From Planctomycetaceae bacterium (lineage in GTDB: Bacteria > Planctomycetota > Planctomycetia > Pirellulales > Pirellulaceae): 64,000 bases of DNA. Made by a program: the position numbers and the translations under genes. The notes under the pieces are model-generated. The model was given only the letters and a program-made list of their open reading frames with translations, was not told the DNA's origin and did no database searches. Position 1 is the first letter of the stretch. Every line of letters starts with the position of its first letter. The stretch is taken from assembly GCA_002724245.1 (NCBI GenBank), contig PBOG01000064.1:16126-80125 (forward strand). The letters run 5' to 3'. This document shows positions 32,901 through 42,949 of this stretch, piece after piece.

Positions 32901-33450
32901 CCTCGACAAGACCCAGTGGTATACGGGTCCAACGGTTGGCTTTCTGCTGATTCGACAATTGCCGATCTGTGGCAACCAGTCGCACTTGCAACTCGGCGGA
33001 AACTGAAGCGACATCTTCAACAACACGGGCGACAACTGTCGTCCTTTGGTGCACAAATGGCGGGGTTACTGGATCCCGTAAACGCTGGTCCTGCTCAAAC
33101 CATCGCTGCCACTGCTCAAAGGAAAAATTGGGAACCCAAATCGGTTTCCCTTTGTTGTCCAGCAAATAGAAAACCCGAGGTTCGACTTCGCGCACTGCCG
33201 TTTCCGCCGGGGGCGCCGATGCCTCAGGATCAGAATCCGGCTGATCTGCGTTGGGCACCTGGCACTGGGCAGGCAGTACGCACAACAGCTGGACAATGAT
33301 AGTGACCGCGCAGCACAGCGCAACGCGTATCAATCGGGTCGACCCCACGAGCTGGCTCCGCACAAGCTGGAAAAGAAAATCGGCATAAGACGAGAACGCG
33401 ATTTCTTCGTGAGATAGACCGTCCCACGAAGACCTCGCACAGAGACACAC
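29980..33450 (-). CDS. Giant (1156 aa) secreted/membrane beta-rich protein, paralogous in layout to the modules of the downstream giant gene
   Basis: Signal LIRVALCCAVTIIVQLLCVLPAQC; VFYLLDNKGKPIWVPNFSFEQWQRW; C-terminal TM cluster LLLLLGSGGILAVGLLMVYF...; start codon uncertain (the only Met lies at the ORF start; an internal GTG is possible). Confidence 0.82.
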   Translation of the reverse strand: MCLCARSSWDGLSHEEIAFSSYADFLFQLVRSQLVGSTRLIRVALCCAVTIIVQLLCVLPAQCQVPNADQPDSDPEASAPPAETAVREVEPRVFYLLDNKGKPIWVPNFSFEQWQRWFEQDQRLRDPVTPPFVHQRTTVVARVVEDVASVSAELQVRLVATDRQLSNQQKANRWTRIPLGLVEGALQQLPVYAGVGNQFVTRSPVDGQLVAWVKAAADSVHTWKFELKVPVVHKANDSQLRLSVPPAVEFTARLRVPGTRVLGSVEGGASVLRSTREVDGDTEFLFEGRSGLSVAWRSPGEKQSLLPARLDVRARIRVTVEGPDYVTSRADLTVRSFSGDYRSFLVRLPPGMELLSHSEQRGYTIEALPADQSPDQAFQYAQVSLQNKAPEDGLNFWLLAVMQRDREGQEENQEVDAVEVEMAGFDVPQAVRQRGQIDFAVNGDWTLNWRHDRAVRRVTPRVDADGATRLVAQFLYHQFPYQLSMAVREKTRDVRVEPKLELDVQPARLEFVALLDYQVRGARTSELTIDVGAWHVDQVGPEEIVLEHQLADGRLQIQLTPAAIDLDQFSIRLSGYQEMPEESPLEVELPVPLERTVNPTQVTVQTARNLELVPITERIVGLVPLAALAATNPEPRDELLFRQDMSARSMRFAADFQIRERQVAVELATSVGVEAGQLRVQRRANYQVTFGALTEIALQVPAVIFDEPLARFEIWADGEKLPAPVSESVSPGSAETALVEVLLPREVFDRTRILVEYTIPLPSIASDGQVDVAVPLVAPVVGDGGAISLAPSFLQCEDALEVQIPGEDLVVSARSSLEGKREFELPIAVADLPQIKLAIRRAETGRGIPMIVKQTWLQTWITSEHYWNRMSVRVETRQSRIQVRFPEGADLGPVAINQQPVQGAALEPSGLLDVSLEPLSAEHLLEVWYSLPLDSAQGRRRVAAPQIDGVTRFGRSYWQLVTPANQHLTWSSDALSEESHWHWTGWGWRREELRDQQALERWIGASEQDALPVDTNRYLFATVGAVRELDCLTLSRHLLLLLGSGGILAVGLLMVYFKRLRHPALLVFAGAILVGLAGWVPDLALLLGQAAATGLLLVALAQLLHIAVWRRSTPSTTEKPHGDGVGLEGAGLPDVIPVPGTTATATVPGMQLEAKS

Positions 33451-33618
33451 GGAAAATCCTTAAGTCCAGGCTAACCAAGGATTTGCTCGCTCACAGGTCT
33501 TCCTTGGGAAGGTCCTGGACTCTGTTACTTTATTTTAACCTAGACCCGGCCAGATTACAGTTGTTCCAGCTTTCAATATCCCCACCTACGGCCATTTTGG
33601 AGCGGAAACTCCGGTAGT

Positions 33619-34413
33619 TTATCGCTCAGGTAAATTGGTCAAGGCTGACATTAACTCTGCATGCAGTTCAGAGCTCGCTGCAGTCGCCAGGTTGGGCGCA
33701 TCTAAATCAAACGCATTTCCGCTCAATCCGGACACAACGCCCCCAGCTTCCTGGACGAGAAGAACCCCCGCAGCGACATCCCAGATCTTTACACTTGACG
33801 CCCAATAGCCATCCAAACGTCCCGCCGCCAGATAACTGAGATTAAGTGCAGCAGATCCCAGCCGGCGCACTGCTCGACTGCGGTGCAGTACTTCAATAAA
33901 CCCGGCAATTTCTTCACAGTCGCGGGGAACGTTCGCAGGAAAACTGACCGCCACCAGAGCCTCCTGCAACACGCGACAGCCACTCACAGCGATCGCCGTA
34001 CCATTGAGCCAGGCTCCCTGGCCTTGCACTGCGTTGTAACATTCGTCTCGAATGGGGTCATAGACAGTTCCCGCAACCACATCCGCACCACAACGCAGCG
34101 CGATCGATACCGCAAAGGACTGGAGTCCGTGCACGTAGTTAGCTGTCCCATCTAACGGGTCGACGACCCAGCAATATTCACCCTCTTGAGGCGGCCCCGC
34201 TGCCGCGTCCTGCGGATCCTCTTCACCCACGAACCCATGATTCGGAAACGCGTTCAAGAGAATTTCCTGAATGACTTCCTGCGACTCGATGTCTGCTTGT
34301 GTAACGAGATCTTTAGGGCCTTTTTCGCGCGCCTGAATCCGTTGCTGCCACTTCAACAGCACATCCCCACCCGCGCGGGCCGCCTGCTCACAGACCTTGA
34401 TGAAATCGGGCAT
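33619..34413 (-). CDS. Inositol monophosphatase family protein
   Basis: FVGEEDPQ, CWVVDPLDGTANYVHGL and KIWDVAAGVLLVQEAGGVVSGLSG metal/substrate motifs; start set at MPDFIKVCEQAARAGG. Confidence 0.92.
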   Translation of the reverse strand: MPDFIKVCEQAARAGGDVLLKWQQRIQAREKGPKDLVTQADIESQEVIQEILLNAFPNHGFVGEEDPQDAAAGPPQEGEYCWVVDPLDGTANYVHGLQSFAVSIALRCGADVVAGTVYDPIRDECYNAVQGQGAWLNGTAIAVSGCRVLQEALVAVSFPANVPRDCEEIAGFIEVLHRSRAVRRLGSAALNLSYLAAGRLDGYWASSVKIWDVAAGVLLVQEAGGVVSGLSGNAFDLDAPNLATAASSELHAELMSALTNLPER

Positions 34414-34746
34414 CCGAAACCTGTCGAAAACAGCTCGTAAAATGAACACAGACAACCTTACCCAGGATTATAGAATCGCGTCCACGGCGTGCAAATTGGC
34501 AGCACCACATTCCAGCAAACGCACAGGACAAATCACAATCGAAGGAACAATCCAGGAAATACGATTCCTGCAACAACCAATCGGAAAGTGGTAGACAGTC
34601 CGTGTGGACGTGGTATCATCGGCGGCGTAAATGGTCAGTCCGGGAGCGATGCACTCGACTAGCCTCGGCCCTGTAGGCAACCGTGCCGACTTGGGTGTAA
34701 CATCCACCCCGCATAGCGACTCTCTTGAAACGGTCATTCTTGCGCC

Positions 34747-35454
34747 ATGTGGCAACTGGACGGCACGATCGCGAGTTGGGAGTGTGAACACCTCACAGCC
34801 CAACTGGATCTGTTGGCACCGCACCTGGGTGTCCACGTTCAACGCTGGCATGGCCAGCTAATCGATCCGGAACCTGTTTTACAGTTAAGCCTGCGGACTC
34901 CCATTCACGCCAGCTCCCTGGATGCGTACATCCGTGTCGGAGATCTAATCGTCCAGTATCCGGAATGCGCAGACACCGGGTATCGACTTCAGCTACGCTG
35001 GTCTGTGCTCTCTGAACATCCACTCGCCGCAGTGGAACTTCTCGTCACCATGCACACCACGCGTCTCTCGATCACATCTTCATTAGATGTCGGCAACCGT
35101 TTTGAGCGGTCTCTTTGCCAGGGATACACACGAGCGGGCCTGCCAGTTCCAGCAGCGAGAGAACAGTCCCATATCGCAGCCCCATGCGGTCTGGTCCTCT
35201 GTCGGCCCCTCGACACCCCCTGGACTTACGCGGAAATGACCAACGCACACGGTACCACGCTCCACGATGTAACGCGGCCCGGCGAACCGCCAGTGGATGG
35301 CAACTGTTTGCGGGTATTCAGTGGGACCCTGGAGAAAGGTGTTACCCGTAGAATGAAGCTACGTGGCATATTCCTTCCCCGCGCTGAGGACGCAGCCCAA
35401 GCCACAGCATATTTCCAGCGTTTCCTCCAGACCCCCCCACAGCTGGACACCTGA
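34747..35454 (+). CDS. Hypothetical protein
   Basis: 235 aa ORF filling the gap between flanking genes, protein-like composition; family not recognised. Confidence 0.5.
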   Translation: MWQLDGTIASWECEHLTAQLDLLAPHLGVHVQRWHGQLIDPEPVLQLSLRTPIHASSLDAYIRVGDLIVQYPECADTGYRLQLRWSVLSEHPLAAVELLVTMHTTRLSITSSLDVGNRFERSLCQGYTRAGLPVPAAREQSHIAAPCGLVLCRPLDTPWTYAEMTNAHGTTLHDVTRPGEPPVDGNCLRVFSGTLEKGVTRRMKLRGIFLPRAEDAAQATAYFQRFLQTPPQLDT

Positions 35455-35645
35455 CAACCGCTGGCAAACTTGCCGGCCGCTGTGGTATATTAGGCGGCGG
35501 TATGACATCTCGAGTAAGGCGTACTGCCATCCCACGGGAAGCCGTACACCAACCCATGTCTGCCGCGGCACGCTGCGCCTGTTCACACTGGCAACGCTTG
35601 TGGAATTCGCATCAACATCGGAATTTTTCTTTTTGAGGCTGGAAG

Positions 35646-36863
35646 ATGTCACGACGAAATTTCTGCTGCCTGTTGTTTGTTTTTTCGGTCCTCGCGATGA
35701 GTTCCGGTATTCGTGATTCCTGGATACGGGTTACAGCGCAAGACACACCGGCAGAAAAACCGGCCGCGGCCACGCCCCCCCCCACAGGGCCGCCCGCAGC
35801 CGCCCCCACAGAAGCGGCACAACAGGCGATCGGTGCGTTCGTTGAGGGGCTGGAAGCGTGGAAGCAGGTCATCAAAGAAATGCGGTCCTTGCGGACACGT
35901 TTTCAAGTCGCCGACGAAAGCGAGCTCAAGCCACTCCAAGATGAGTGGCAGGCATTGGTTGACCGTGGCGAGAAATTGATTCCGGTGCTTCGCGATGCTG
36001 GCAAGCGTGCTTTCCTGGCAGCCCCAAATCAAGACCGCGAGATCATTCGCTTCCTCTACAGTCTGCTGCTGGATGATCTGAAACGTGACAACTATGAACC
36101 CGCTATCGACGTTGCCGAAGCGCTTCTCGAAAACAACGTCGGGATCGGTGAACTGTACGAGCTCGCCGGAGTGGCGGCGTTTGCTACGCACGATTTTGAG
36201 ACTGCAGAGCGTTATTTAAAGGAGGCCGACACACGAGGTGCCCTGACCCGAGACGACGCCCGCAAATTCCTGGCCACCGTTACCGAGTACAAACAACTAT
36301 GGGCTACGGAACAGGCGTTGCGGAAAGCAGAGGCTGAAGCAGATGATCTTCCGCGTGTCGAACTGAAAACGAATCGTGGCACAATCGTACTGGAACTTTT
36401 TGAGAACGAAGCCCCCGGCACGGTGGGCAACTTCATCAGTCTGGTCAAGGAGAAAAAGTTTTACGACAACCTGACATTCCATCGGGTACTAGGTGGTTTT
36501 ATGGCGCAAGGCGGCTGTCCCAAAGGCGACGGCACTGGCGACCCAGGCTACAGTATCAAATGCGAATGCGGCCAGGAAAATGCACGCAAGCACTTTCGTG
36601 GCAGCCTCAGTATGGCAAATGCCGGCCCAGATACTGGCGGTTCCCAGTTCTTTATCACCTTCCAGCCCCGCCCCTCATTGAACGGCAAGCACTCCGTCTT
36701 TGGCAGAGTCATCGAGGGCATAGAAGTCCTGGCAAGAATCCAACGTCGCGATCCTGCTGCCCAGCCTCCGCTCCCGGAGCCAGACCGAATCCTCAGTGCC
36801 ACGGTCATTCGTGATCGCGGCCACAAGTACGAACCGAACAAGGTCGCAGCCGGCGGCGAATGA
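35646..36863 (+). CDS. Cyclophilin-type peptidylprolyl isomerase with N-terminal helical extension, secreted
   Basis: [68 protein letters not shown]...[25 protein letters not shown]. Confidence 0.93.
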   Translation: MSRRNFCCLLFVFSVLAMSSGIRDSWIRVTAQDTPAEKPAAATPPPTGPPAAAPTEAAQQAIGAFVEGLEAWKQVIKEMRSLRTRFQVADESELKPLQDEWQALVDRGEKLIPVLRDAGKRAFLAAPNQDREIIRFLYSLLLDDLKRDNYEPAIDVAEALLENNVGIGELYELAGVAAFATHDFETAERYLKEADTRGALTRDDARKFLATVTEYKQLWATEQALRKAEAEADDLPRVELKTNRGTIVLELFENEAPGTVGNFISLVKEKKFYDNLTFHRVLGGFMAQGGCPKGDGTGDPGYSIKCECGQENARKHFRGSLSMANAGPDTGGSQFFITFQPRPSLNGKHSVFGRVIEGIEVLARIQRRDPAAQPPLPEPDRILSATVIRDRGHKYEPNKVAAGGE

Positions 36864-36911
36864 GAAGCCCTTAACCAGGCATCGGATCGTCCGCGGTCTC
36901 GGAGTCCCGCG

Positions 36912-36946
36912 GTGCCGCACGGGCACCTTCAGGGGCTGTGCGGCAC
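36912..36946 (+). terminator. Terminator-like hairpin downstream of the peptidylprolyl isomerase gene
   Basis: GTGCCGCAC (36912-36920) / GTGCGGCAC (36938-36946), perfect 9-bp stem, 17-nt loop; no U-tract. Confidence 0.5.
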
Positions 36947-37165
36947 TTAAGGTAGCCTTGTCGAGAGCTGGTGCAGCCCTTAACCGGCGCGTGTTCCACT
37001 CACGCGATACCTGCGCGCACCAGTGTCTTTACTAACAGGGGTATTGCACCAGTCACGCTCACCCCACCGTCAAATCAGGGTGGTTGACGACTCTCAAAAC
37101 CACCGTTAGCCTGCATTGGCTTTTCTAATTCTACGTCTTCTAATTATTCCCATCCCTGCATTCCC

Positions 37166-38101
37166 ATGCATTTAAAAACCCTCAAGGTCTTCTGCGATGT
37201 CGTTGGCAAGAAGAGCTTTTCCAAAGCTGCCGGCGAAAACGGCATTTCCCAGTCGCGGGCCAGTCAGGCAGTCCATCAGCTTGAAGAGCATTTGGGCGTA
37301 CAGCTTATCGACCGTTCCAAGCGTCCCTTCGTACTCACCGCCGCCGGGTCCCTGTTCTATGATGGCAGCCGTCAACTTTTGCAGCGTTACGATGCGCTGC
37401 AGGAACAAGTCCAACTGCTCTGGCAGGATGTCGGTGGTCGCGTGACCGTCGCCTCAATCTATTCTATTGGCCTCTATTACATGGACAACTTCGTCAAACG
37501 CCACCAAGATCAAGCGCCTCAAACACATGTACATCTCGAGTACCAGACCCCGGCTGGCGTGTACGACCTGGTGGAATCGGACCAGGCGGACTTCGGCCTG
37601 GTCAGTTATCCGAAAAAATCCCGCACAATCAGTATGACTCCCTGGTGGGATGAGCCAATGCTCCTGGTATGTACACCGGAGCATCCACTGGCCGGTACCA
37701 GCTCGATTGAGCTGAACGAGCTAGCCGGGCAACGGATGATCGGGTTCTCTCATGATTTGCAGATTCGGCGAGAACTGGACCGCCTGTTTCACACAGCCCG
37801 TGTCCAGGTCGACGTCGCCATGGAATTTGACAACATCGAGACTCTCAAGCGAGCGTTGGAAATTCACGCCGGATGTAGCATTCTCCCTGAACCAACAGTG
37901 CGTCGGGAAGTCGAATCGGGCTCGCTCATCGCCATCCCGATTCGGGACAAACAGCTGGTCCGTCCCGTCGGCATCATCCGACGCCGGGGGCGGATTCTCG
38001 GCAGCGCGGCACAGCACTGCCTCGAGCACCTGTTGAGTGCGACATCCGCGGACGCTGATGAAACTGCAAAGCGACCCGAACTTGTGCCCGTCGAGATCTG
38101 A
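37166..38101 (+). CDS. LysR family transcriptional regulator
   Basis: MHLKTLKVFCDVVGKKSFSKAAGENGISQSRASQAVHQLEEHLGVQLIDRSKRPFVLTAAG winged HTH plus LysR substrate-binding domain. Confidence 0.92.
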   Translation: MHLKTLKVFCDVVGKKSFSKAAGENGISQSRASQAVHQLEEHLGVQLIDRSKRPFVLTAAGSLFYDGSRQLLQRYDALQEQVQLLWQDVGGRVTVASIYSIGLYYMDNFVKRHQDQAPQTHVHLEYQTPAGVYDLVESDQADFGLVSYPKKSRTISMTPWWDEPMLLVCTPEHPLAGTSSIELNELAGQRMIGFSHDLQIRRELDRLFHTARVQVDVAMEFDNIETLKRALEIHAGCSILPEPTVRREVESGSLIAIPIRDKQLVRPVGIIRRRGRILGSAAQHCLEHLLSATSADADETAKRPELVPVEI

Positions 38102-38184
38102 AGACCGGCATCGAGTCCACGGCTCGCGAACTAGCGTTACCCAAACCAAACAATTTGATAACAGTTACCTGACTGGCAAAACTC

Positions 38185-41100
38185 ATGACTCACGCCTCCC
38201 GCTTCGGACCGCCGGAAAAACATGGACTGTATGACCCGAAATTCGAACACGACAGTTGTGGTGTGGGATTCGTGGCGAACATCAAAGGCCGGCGCAGCCA
38301 CCAAATCGTCGAAGATGCGTACATCATCCTGCAGAACATGGACCACCGTGGCGCCTGTGGGTGCGACCCCAACACCGGTGATGGAGCGGGTATTCTCACG
38401 GGACTACCACATGAGTTTCTGAAAAAAGTCGCGCGCCAGGAAATGGGACTTGAACTGCCACCAGCCGGCCAGTTTGGAGTCGGACTCGTCTTTCTTCCAC
38501 AGTCCCCGAATGAACGGCAGAAGTGTAAAGACGTAGTCGCCAACATCATCCTGGAACAAGGACAATCGTTGATCGGATGGCGTAAAGTCCCGCAAGAAAC
38601 AGCAAACGCCAATGTCGGGCAGGCGGCGCGCGACGCAGAACCACACATCGAACAATTATTTGTGGGCGCGGCTCAGACCGCGTCTGGAGAGACACTACCC
38701 GCCAAGGACTTCGAACGCCAACTCTACCTGATCCGCAAACGGGCGAGCCACACGTTACGTAGCGACAACACTCTCGCTGAAGCCAAGCTCTTCTATTGCT
38801 GCTCGCTGTCAACCCAAATCATGATTTACAAGGGAATGCTGACCACCACACAACTATTCCCTTACTTCCCTGATCTTTCGGACCCTGACTACCAGTCACA
38901 CCTGGCAATGGTGCACTCGCGTTTTTCCACAAACACCTTCCCGAGCTGGGACCGCGCTCAACCCAATCGGTTTATGTCCCACAACGGAGAAATCAACACA
39001 CTCCGCGGCAACATCAATTGGATGCGTGCGCGCGAAGGAATCATGCAAAGCAGCCAGTTTGGTGACGATCTGAACAAGGTATTTCCTGTCATGGAACCGG
39101 AATGCTCAGATTCGGGCAACTTTGACAACGCACTTGAGTTCCTCCTGCAGACAGGGAGATCACTTCAAGAAGCAGTCATGATGATGGTCCCGGAGGCGTG
39201 GCAGAAGCACGAGACGATGCCTGAAGCGAAACGCGCATTCTACGAGTTCCACTCTTGCCTTATGGAACCCTGGGATGGTCCCGCATCAATCGCCTTCACG
39301 GACGGCCATTACATCGGCGCCGTACTCGATCGCAATGGCTTACGCCCCAGCCGGTACTACATCACACATGACGATCGTGTGATCATGGCGAGCGAAGTCG
39401 GAGTCCTCCCGAGTGTCACACCTGACAACGTAAAACTCAAAGGGCGTTTGCAGCCGGGCCGTATGTTTCTCGTCGATTTTGAAGCAGGCCGCCTGATCCC
39501 AGACGAAGAACTCAAAGAACAATTTGCCAGTCAAAGGCCGTACGCCCAATGGCTCCGTGATCAACGACTGACGTTAGACGAAGTGGCCAGGCAATTCACT
39601 GGTGACGTCAATGAATTCGATTCCGAATCGCTCTTATCCCGCATGCAAGCATTCGGTTACACCACCGAAACAATGCAGTTTATGCTGATTCCACTGATCC
39701 ACGAGAAACGAGACCCCGTGGGATCCATGGGGAACGACTCCTCTCTGGCCTGTTTGAGCGACCAATCGAGGATGCTCTACGACTACTTCAAACAACTCTT
39801 CGCCCAGGTCACCAACCCGTCAATTGATTCGATCCGCGAAGACGTCATCATGTCCCTCGAGTGCTACATTGGCCCCGAACAAAATCTGCTCCAGAGCAGT
39901 GCAGAGCATTGCGCCCGCTTGCTGGTACCGCACCCTATCCTCACCAATCGAGAATTGGCCGGACTGCAGCACATGGACGACCGGGGCTGGCGAACACAAA
40001 CGATAGATACCACCTTTGTTCATTCCTCCGGGTCCGATGGACTCCAGGCGGCGCTCGACAGAATCTGTCAGGAGGCGGAGACCGCGATCGATGCAGGTTA
40101 CAGCCTGATCATCCTTTCCGACCGGGCTATCTCAGCCGACCGAGTGCCGCTGCCGGCGCTATTGGCGAGCGGCGCTGTACACCACCATCTCGTCCGCCAG
40201 GCCAAACGAAGTCGCATCGGGCTGGTGGTGGAAACCGGCGAAGCTCGGGAAGTTCACCACCACTGCCTGCTGATTGGTTACGGCGCAGATGCCATTAACC
40301 CGTATCTCGCATTCGAATCACTCCAACAGGCACATCTCGACGGCCTGCTGGATCCAGAGACGTTTACCACACAAGACAAGATTGTGGCCGCGTATCGCCA
40401 GGGTGTCGCCAAGGGCATGCTCAAAGTCATGGCAAAAATGGGGATCTCGACACTCCAGTCCTATAAGGGTGCCCAAATATTTGAGGCGGTCGGACTCAAG
40501 GACGAGATTATCGACCGCTGCTTCACGCATACCCCCAGTCGGGTTCAAGGAGTCACCTGGGAAGTACTGACCAATGAGCTTCTCCGACGTCATGCGATCG
40601 GCTACCCGCCCCACACCGGAAGTAGTTCCCAAAGCCTCCCTAATCCGGGTGAATTTCACTGGCGTGCCACCGGAGAACGCCATATGTGGGATCCTGCGGC
40701 CATCGCGGATCTGCAAGTATCAACGCGAGACTGGTCTCATTCGCTGAACGAACGCAACGATTCCACCGGGCAACATATTGACGCAGCACCAGAGCCTGCC
40801 CACGCTGCTTACCGTCGCTTTGCGGACCACGCGAACCAGGATGCCCGCACGCGATGTGCGTTGCGTGGCCTCATGAAATTCAAGGACGGAGTCAACGGCG
40901 GCCCTATACCAATTGAAGAAGTCGAACCCACCAGCGAAATCGTAAAACGGTTCTGTACCGGGGCCATGAGCTTTGGCTCAATCTCCGCCGAAGCGCATGA
41001 GACGCTCGCGCTGGCAATGAATCGCCTCGGAGGAAAATCCAACACTGGAGAAGGTGGCGAAGATCCCATTCGCTTTGAACCCTTAGATAATGGAGACTCG

Positions 41101-42852
41101 AAGCGGTCAGCGATCAAGCAGGTTGCATCCGGCCGCTTCGGTGTCACCGCCTGGTACCTGACAAACGCCGACGAACTGCAAATCAAGATCTCTCAAGGTG
41201 CCAAACCGGGAGAGGGGGGCGAATTACCGGGGAAGAAAGTCGACGAGAACATTGCCCGCATCCGCTATTCAACTCCTGGAGTTGGCTTGATCAGTCCACC
41301 TCCGCATCACGACATCTACTCAATCGAGGACCTGGCACAACTCATCCACGATCTCAAGAACGCCAATCCCTCTGCGCGCATCAGCGTCAAACTCGTCTCT
41401 GAAATTGGTGTCGGTACGATCGCTGCCGGGGTTGCGAAAGGACATGCCGACCACATCTTGATCTCCGGTGACGCGGGTGGAACTGGCGCATCTCCGCTCA
41501 CCAGCATCAAGCACGCAGGACTCCCGTGGGAACTGGGAATTGCAGAAACACACCAAACACTAGTGCTCAACGATCTTCGCAGCCGAGTCGTCTTGCAGAC
41601 CGACGGTGGTATGAAAACCGGCCGCGATGTCGTGATCGGTGGCTTGTTAGGTGCCGAGGAAATTGGATTTTCCACCGCCCCCTTGATCACGCTGGGTTGC
41701 ATTATGATGCGGAAATGCCACCTCAATACGTGCCCAGTCGGCATCGCCACACAAGACCCTGAACTAAGGAAACGCTTCTCTGGCTCACCGGACAACGTCG
41801 TCAACTACTTCTTCATGGTCGCGGAAGAAGCTCGCCAGTGGATGGCGCAACTCGGTTTCCGCTCATTTCAGGAACTCATTGGACGCAGCGACGTGCTCGA
41901 CATGTCGGATGCTATCCGCCACTGGAAAGCGGACGGAATCGATTTGACGCCGATCCTTCAGCCAGCCGAAAAACCGCATCCTGACACCGGTGTTGTCTGC
42001 CAAATAGCCCAGGACCACGGCCTGGAACATTCCCTCGACCAGACACAGATCCTGGAGGCCTGTCGGCCAGCGATCGAGGAACAGCAAACGGTGCGTCTGG
42101 AATTACCTATTCTCAATACAGACCGTACGGTTGGAACCATTCTCAGCCACCATGTTGTGCGGCAATGGGGTGAACTTGGATTACCTGACGGAACCATTCA
42201 TATCAAGTTCCGAGGTTCTGCGGGCCAGAGTTTCGGCGCTTGGCTGGCTGCTGGCATCACGCTCGAACTAGAGGGAGACGGAAACGACTATGTCGGGAAA
42301 GGGCTTTCGGGCGGGAGACTGCTAGTCTATCCCCCGCGAGAAAGTTCATTCAAAGCAGAAGAGAACATTCTGATCGGCAATGTTGCGTTATACGGCGCCA
42401 CTGGCGGAGAGGCCTTCCTGCGTGGCCGGGCCGCGGAGAGATTCTGCGTACGCAACAGCGGCGCACGTACGGTCATTGAAGGCGTAGGTGATCATGGTTG
42501 TGAATACATGACAGGGGGTTTGGTGGTGATACTGGGACCGGTAGGACGCAACTTCGCTGCCGGCATGTCCGGGGGAGTTGCCTACGTCTGGGCACCCGAT
42601 CGCGATGCATTTCGCCTCAACTGCAATCTCGGCATGGTCGCACTGGAGGATGTTGTCGATCAGAGCGATCTGGAAGAACTGGGAGAGCTGCTACAACAAC
42701 ACACGACACATACGGCATCGCCCGTGGCGCAAGATCTGGTCGCTGACTGGCCTGCGGCTGCGAGCCAATTCGTTAAGGTCATGCCCACCGATTACAAACG
42801 CGTACTGCAGGAACGAAAGCTCAGAGCCACTCAAGCCGGAGTCACCAGTTGA
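38185..42852 (+). CDS. gltB: Glutamate synthase large subunit
   Basis: 1555 aa; [15 protein letters not shown]-terminal amidotransferase Cys region, [53 protein letters not shown]-terminal GXGXG domain. Confidence 0.97.
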   Translation: MTHASRFGPPEKHGLYDPKFEHDSCGVGFVANIKGRRSHQIVEDAYIILQNMDHRGACGCDPNTGDGAGILTGLPHEFLKKVARQEMGLELPPAGQFGVGLVFLPQSPNERQKCKDVVANIILEQGQSLIGWRKVPQETANANVGQAARDAEPHIEQLFVGAAQTASGETLPAKDFERQLYLIRKRASHTLRSDNTLAEAKLFYCCSLSTQIMIYKGMLTTTQLFPYFPDLSDPDYQSHLAMVHSRFSTNTFPSWDRAQPNRFMSHNGEINTLRGNINWMRAREGIMQSSQFGDDLNKVFPVMEPECSDSGNFDNALEFLLQTGRSLQEAVMMMVPEAWQKHETMPEAKRAFYEFHSCLMEPWDGPASIAFTDGHYIGAVLDRNGLRPSRYYITHDDRVIMASEVGVLPSVTPDNVKLKGRLQPGRMFLVDFEAGRLIPDEELKEQFASQRPYAQWLRDQRLTLDEVARQFTGDVNEFDSESLLSRMQAFGYTTETMQFMLIPLIHEKRDPVGSMGNDSSLACLSDQSRMLYDYFKQLFAQVTNPSIDSIREDVIMSLECYIGPEQNLLQSSAEHCARLLVPHPILTNRELAGLQHMDDRGWRTQTIDTTFVHSSGSDGLQAALDRICQEAETAIDAGYSLIILSDRAISADRVPLPALLASGAVHHHLVRQAKRSRIGLVVETGEAREVHHHCLLIGYGADAINPYLAFESLQQAHLDGLLDPETFTTQDKIVAAYRQGVAKGMLKVMAKMGISTLQSYKGAQIFEAVGLKDEIIDRCFTHTPSRVQGVTWEVLTNELLRRHAIGYPPHTGSSSQSLPNPGEFHWRATGERHMWDPAAIADLQVSTRDWSHSLNERNDSTGQHIDAAPEPAHAAYRRFADHANQDARTRCALRGLMKFKDGVNGGPIPIEEVEPTSEIVKRFCTGAMSFGSISAEAHETLALAMNRLGGKSNTGEGGEDPIRFEPLDNGDSKRSAIKQVASGRFGVTAWYLTNADELQIKISQGAKPGEGGELPGKKVDENIARIRYSTPGVGLISPPPHHDIYSIEDLAQLIHDLKNANPSARISVKLVSEIGVGTIAAGVAKGHADHILISGDAGGTGASPLTSIKHAGLPWELGIAETHQTLVLNDLRSRVVLQTDGGMKTGRDVVIGGLLGAEEIGFSTAPLITLGCIMMRKCHLNTCPVGIATQDPELRKRFSGSPDNVVNYFFMVAEEARQWMAQLGFRSFQELIGRSDVLDMSDAIRHWKADGIDLTPILQPAEKPHPDTGVVCQIAQDHGLEHSLDQTQILEACRPAIEEQQTVRLELPILNTDRTVGTILSHHVVRQWGELGLPDGTIHIKFRGSAGQSFGAWLAAGITLELEGDGNDYVGKGLSGGRLLVYPPRESSFKAEENILIGNVALYGATGGEAFLRGRAAERFCVRNSGARTVIEGVGDHGCEYMTGGLVVILGPVGRNFAAGMSGGVAYVWAPDRDAFRLNCNLGMVALEDVVDQSDLEELGELLQQHTTHTASPVAQDLVADWPAAASQFVKVMPTDYKRVLQERKLRATQAGVTS

Positions 42853-42875
42853 AGCCGGCTAAAGCACTGAGTAAG

Positions 42876-42899
42876 TGTCTGGCGGACTGCTGCCAGACA
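42876..42899 (+). promoter_or_regulatory. Intercistronic hairpin between gltB and gltD
   Basis: TGTCTGGC (42876-42883) / GCCAGACA (42892-42899), perfect 8 bp, 8-nt loop. Confidence 0.5.
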
Positions 42900-42949
42900 A
42901 GTCTCACTGCAGACAATCGGACTACATCAGCATTTCGAGAATACAAATA

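Noticed and set aside
23216-32950. Many + strand ORFs opposite the giant minus-strand genes (e.g. 28768-29391, 28292-28768, 30866-31393)
   Set aside because: Antisense shadow ORFs with biased Arg/Pro/Ser/His-rich composition and no recognisable domains; the minus-strand frames explain the region
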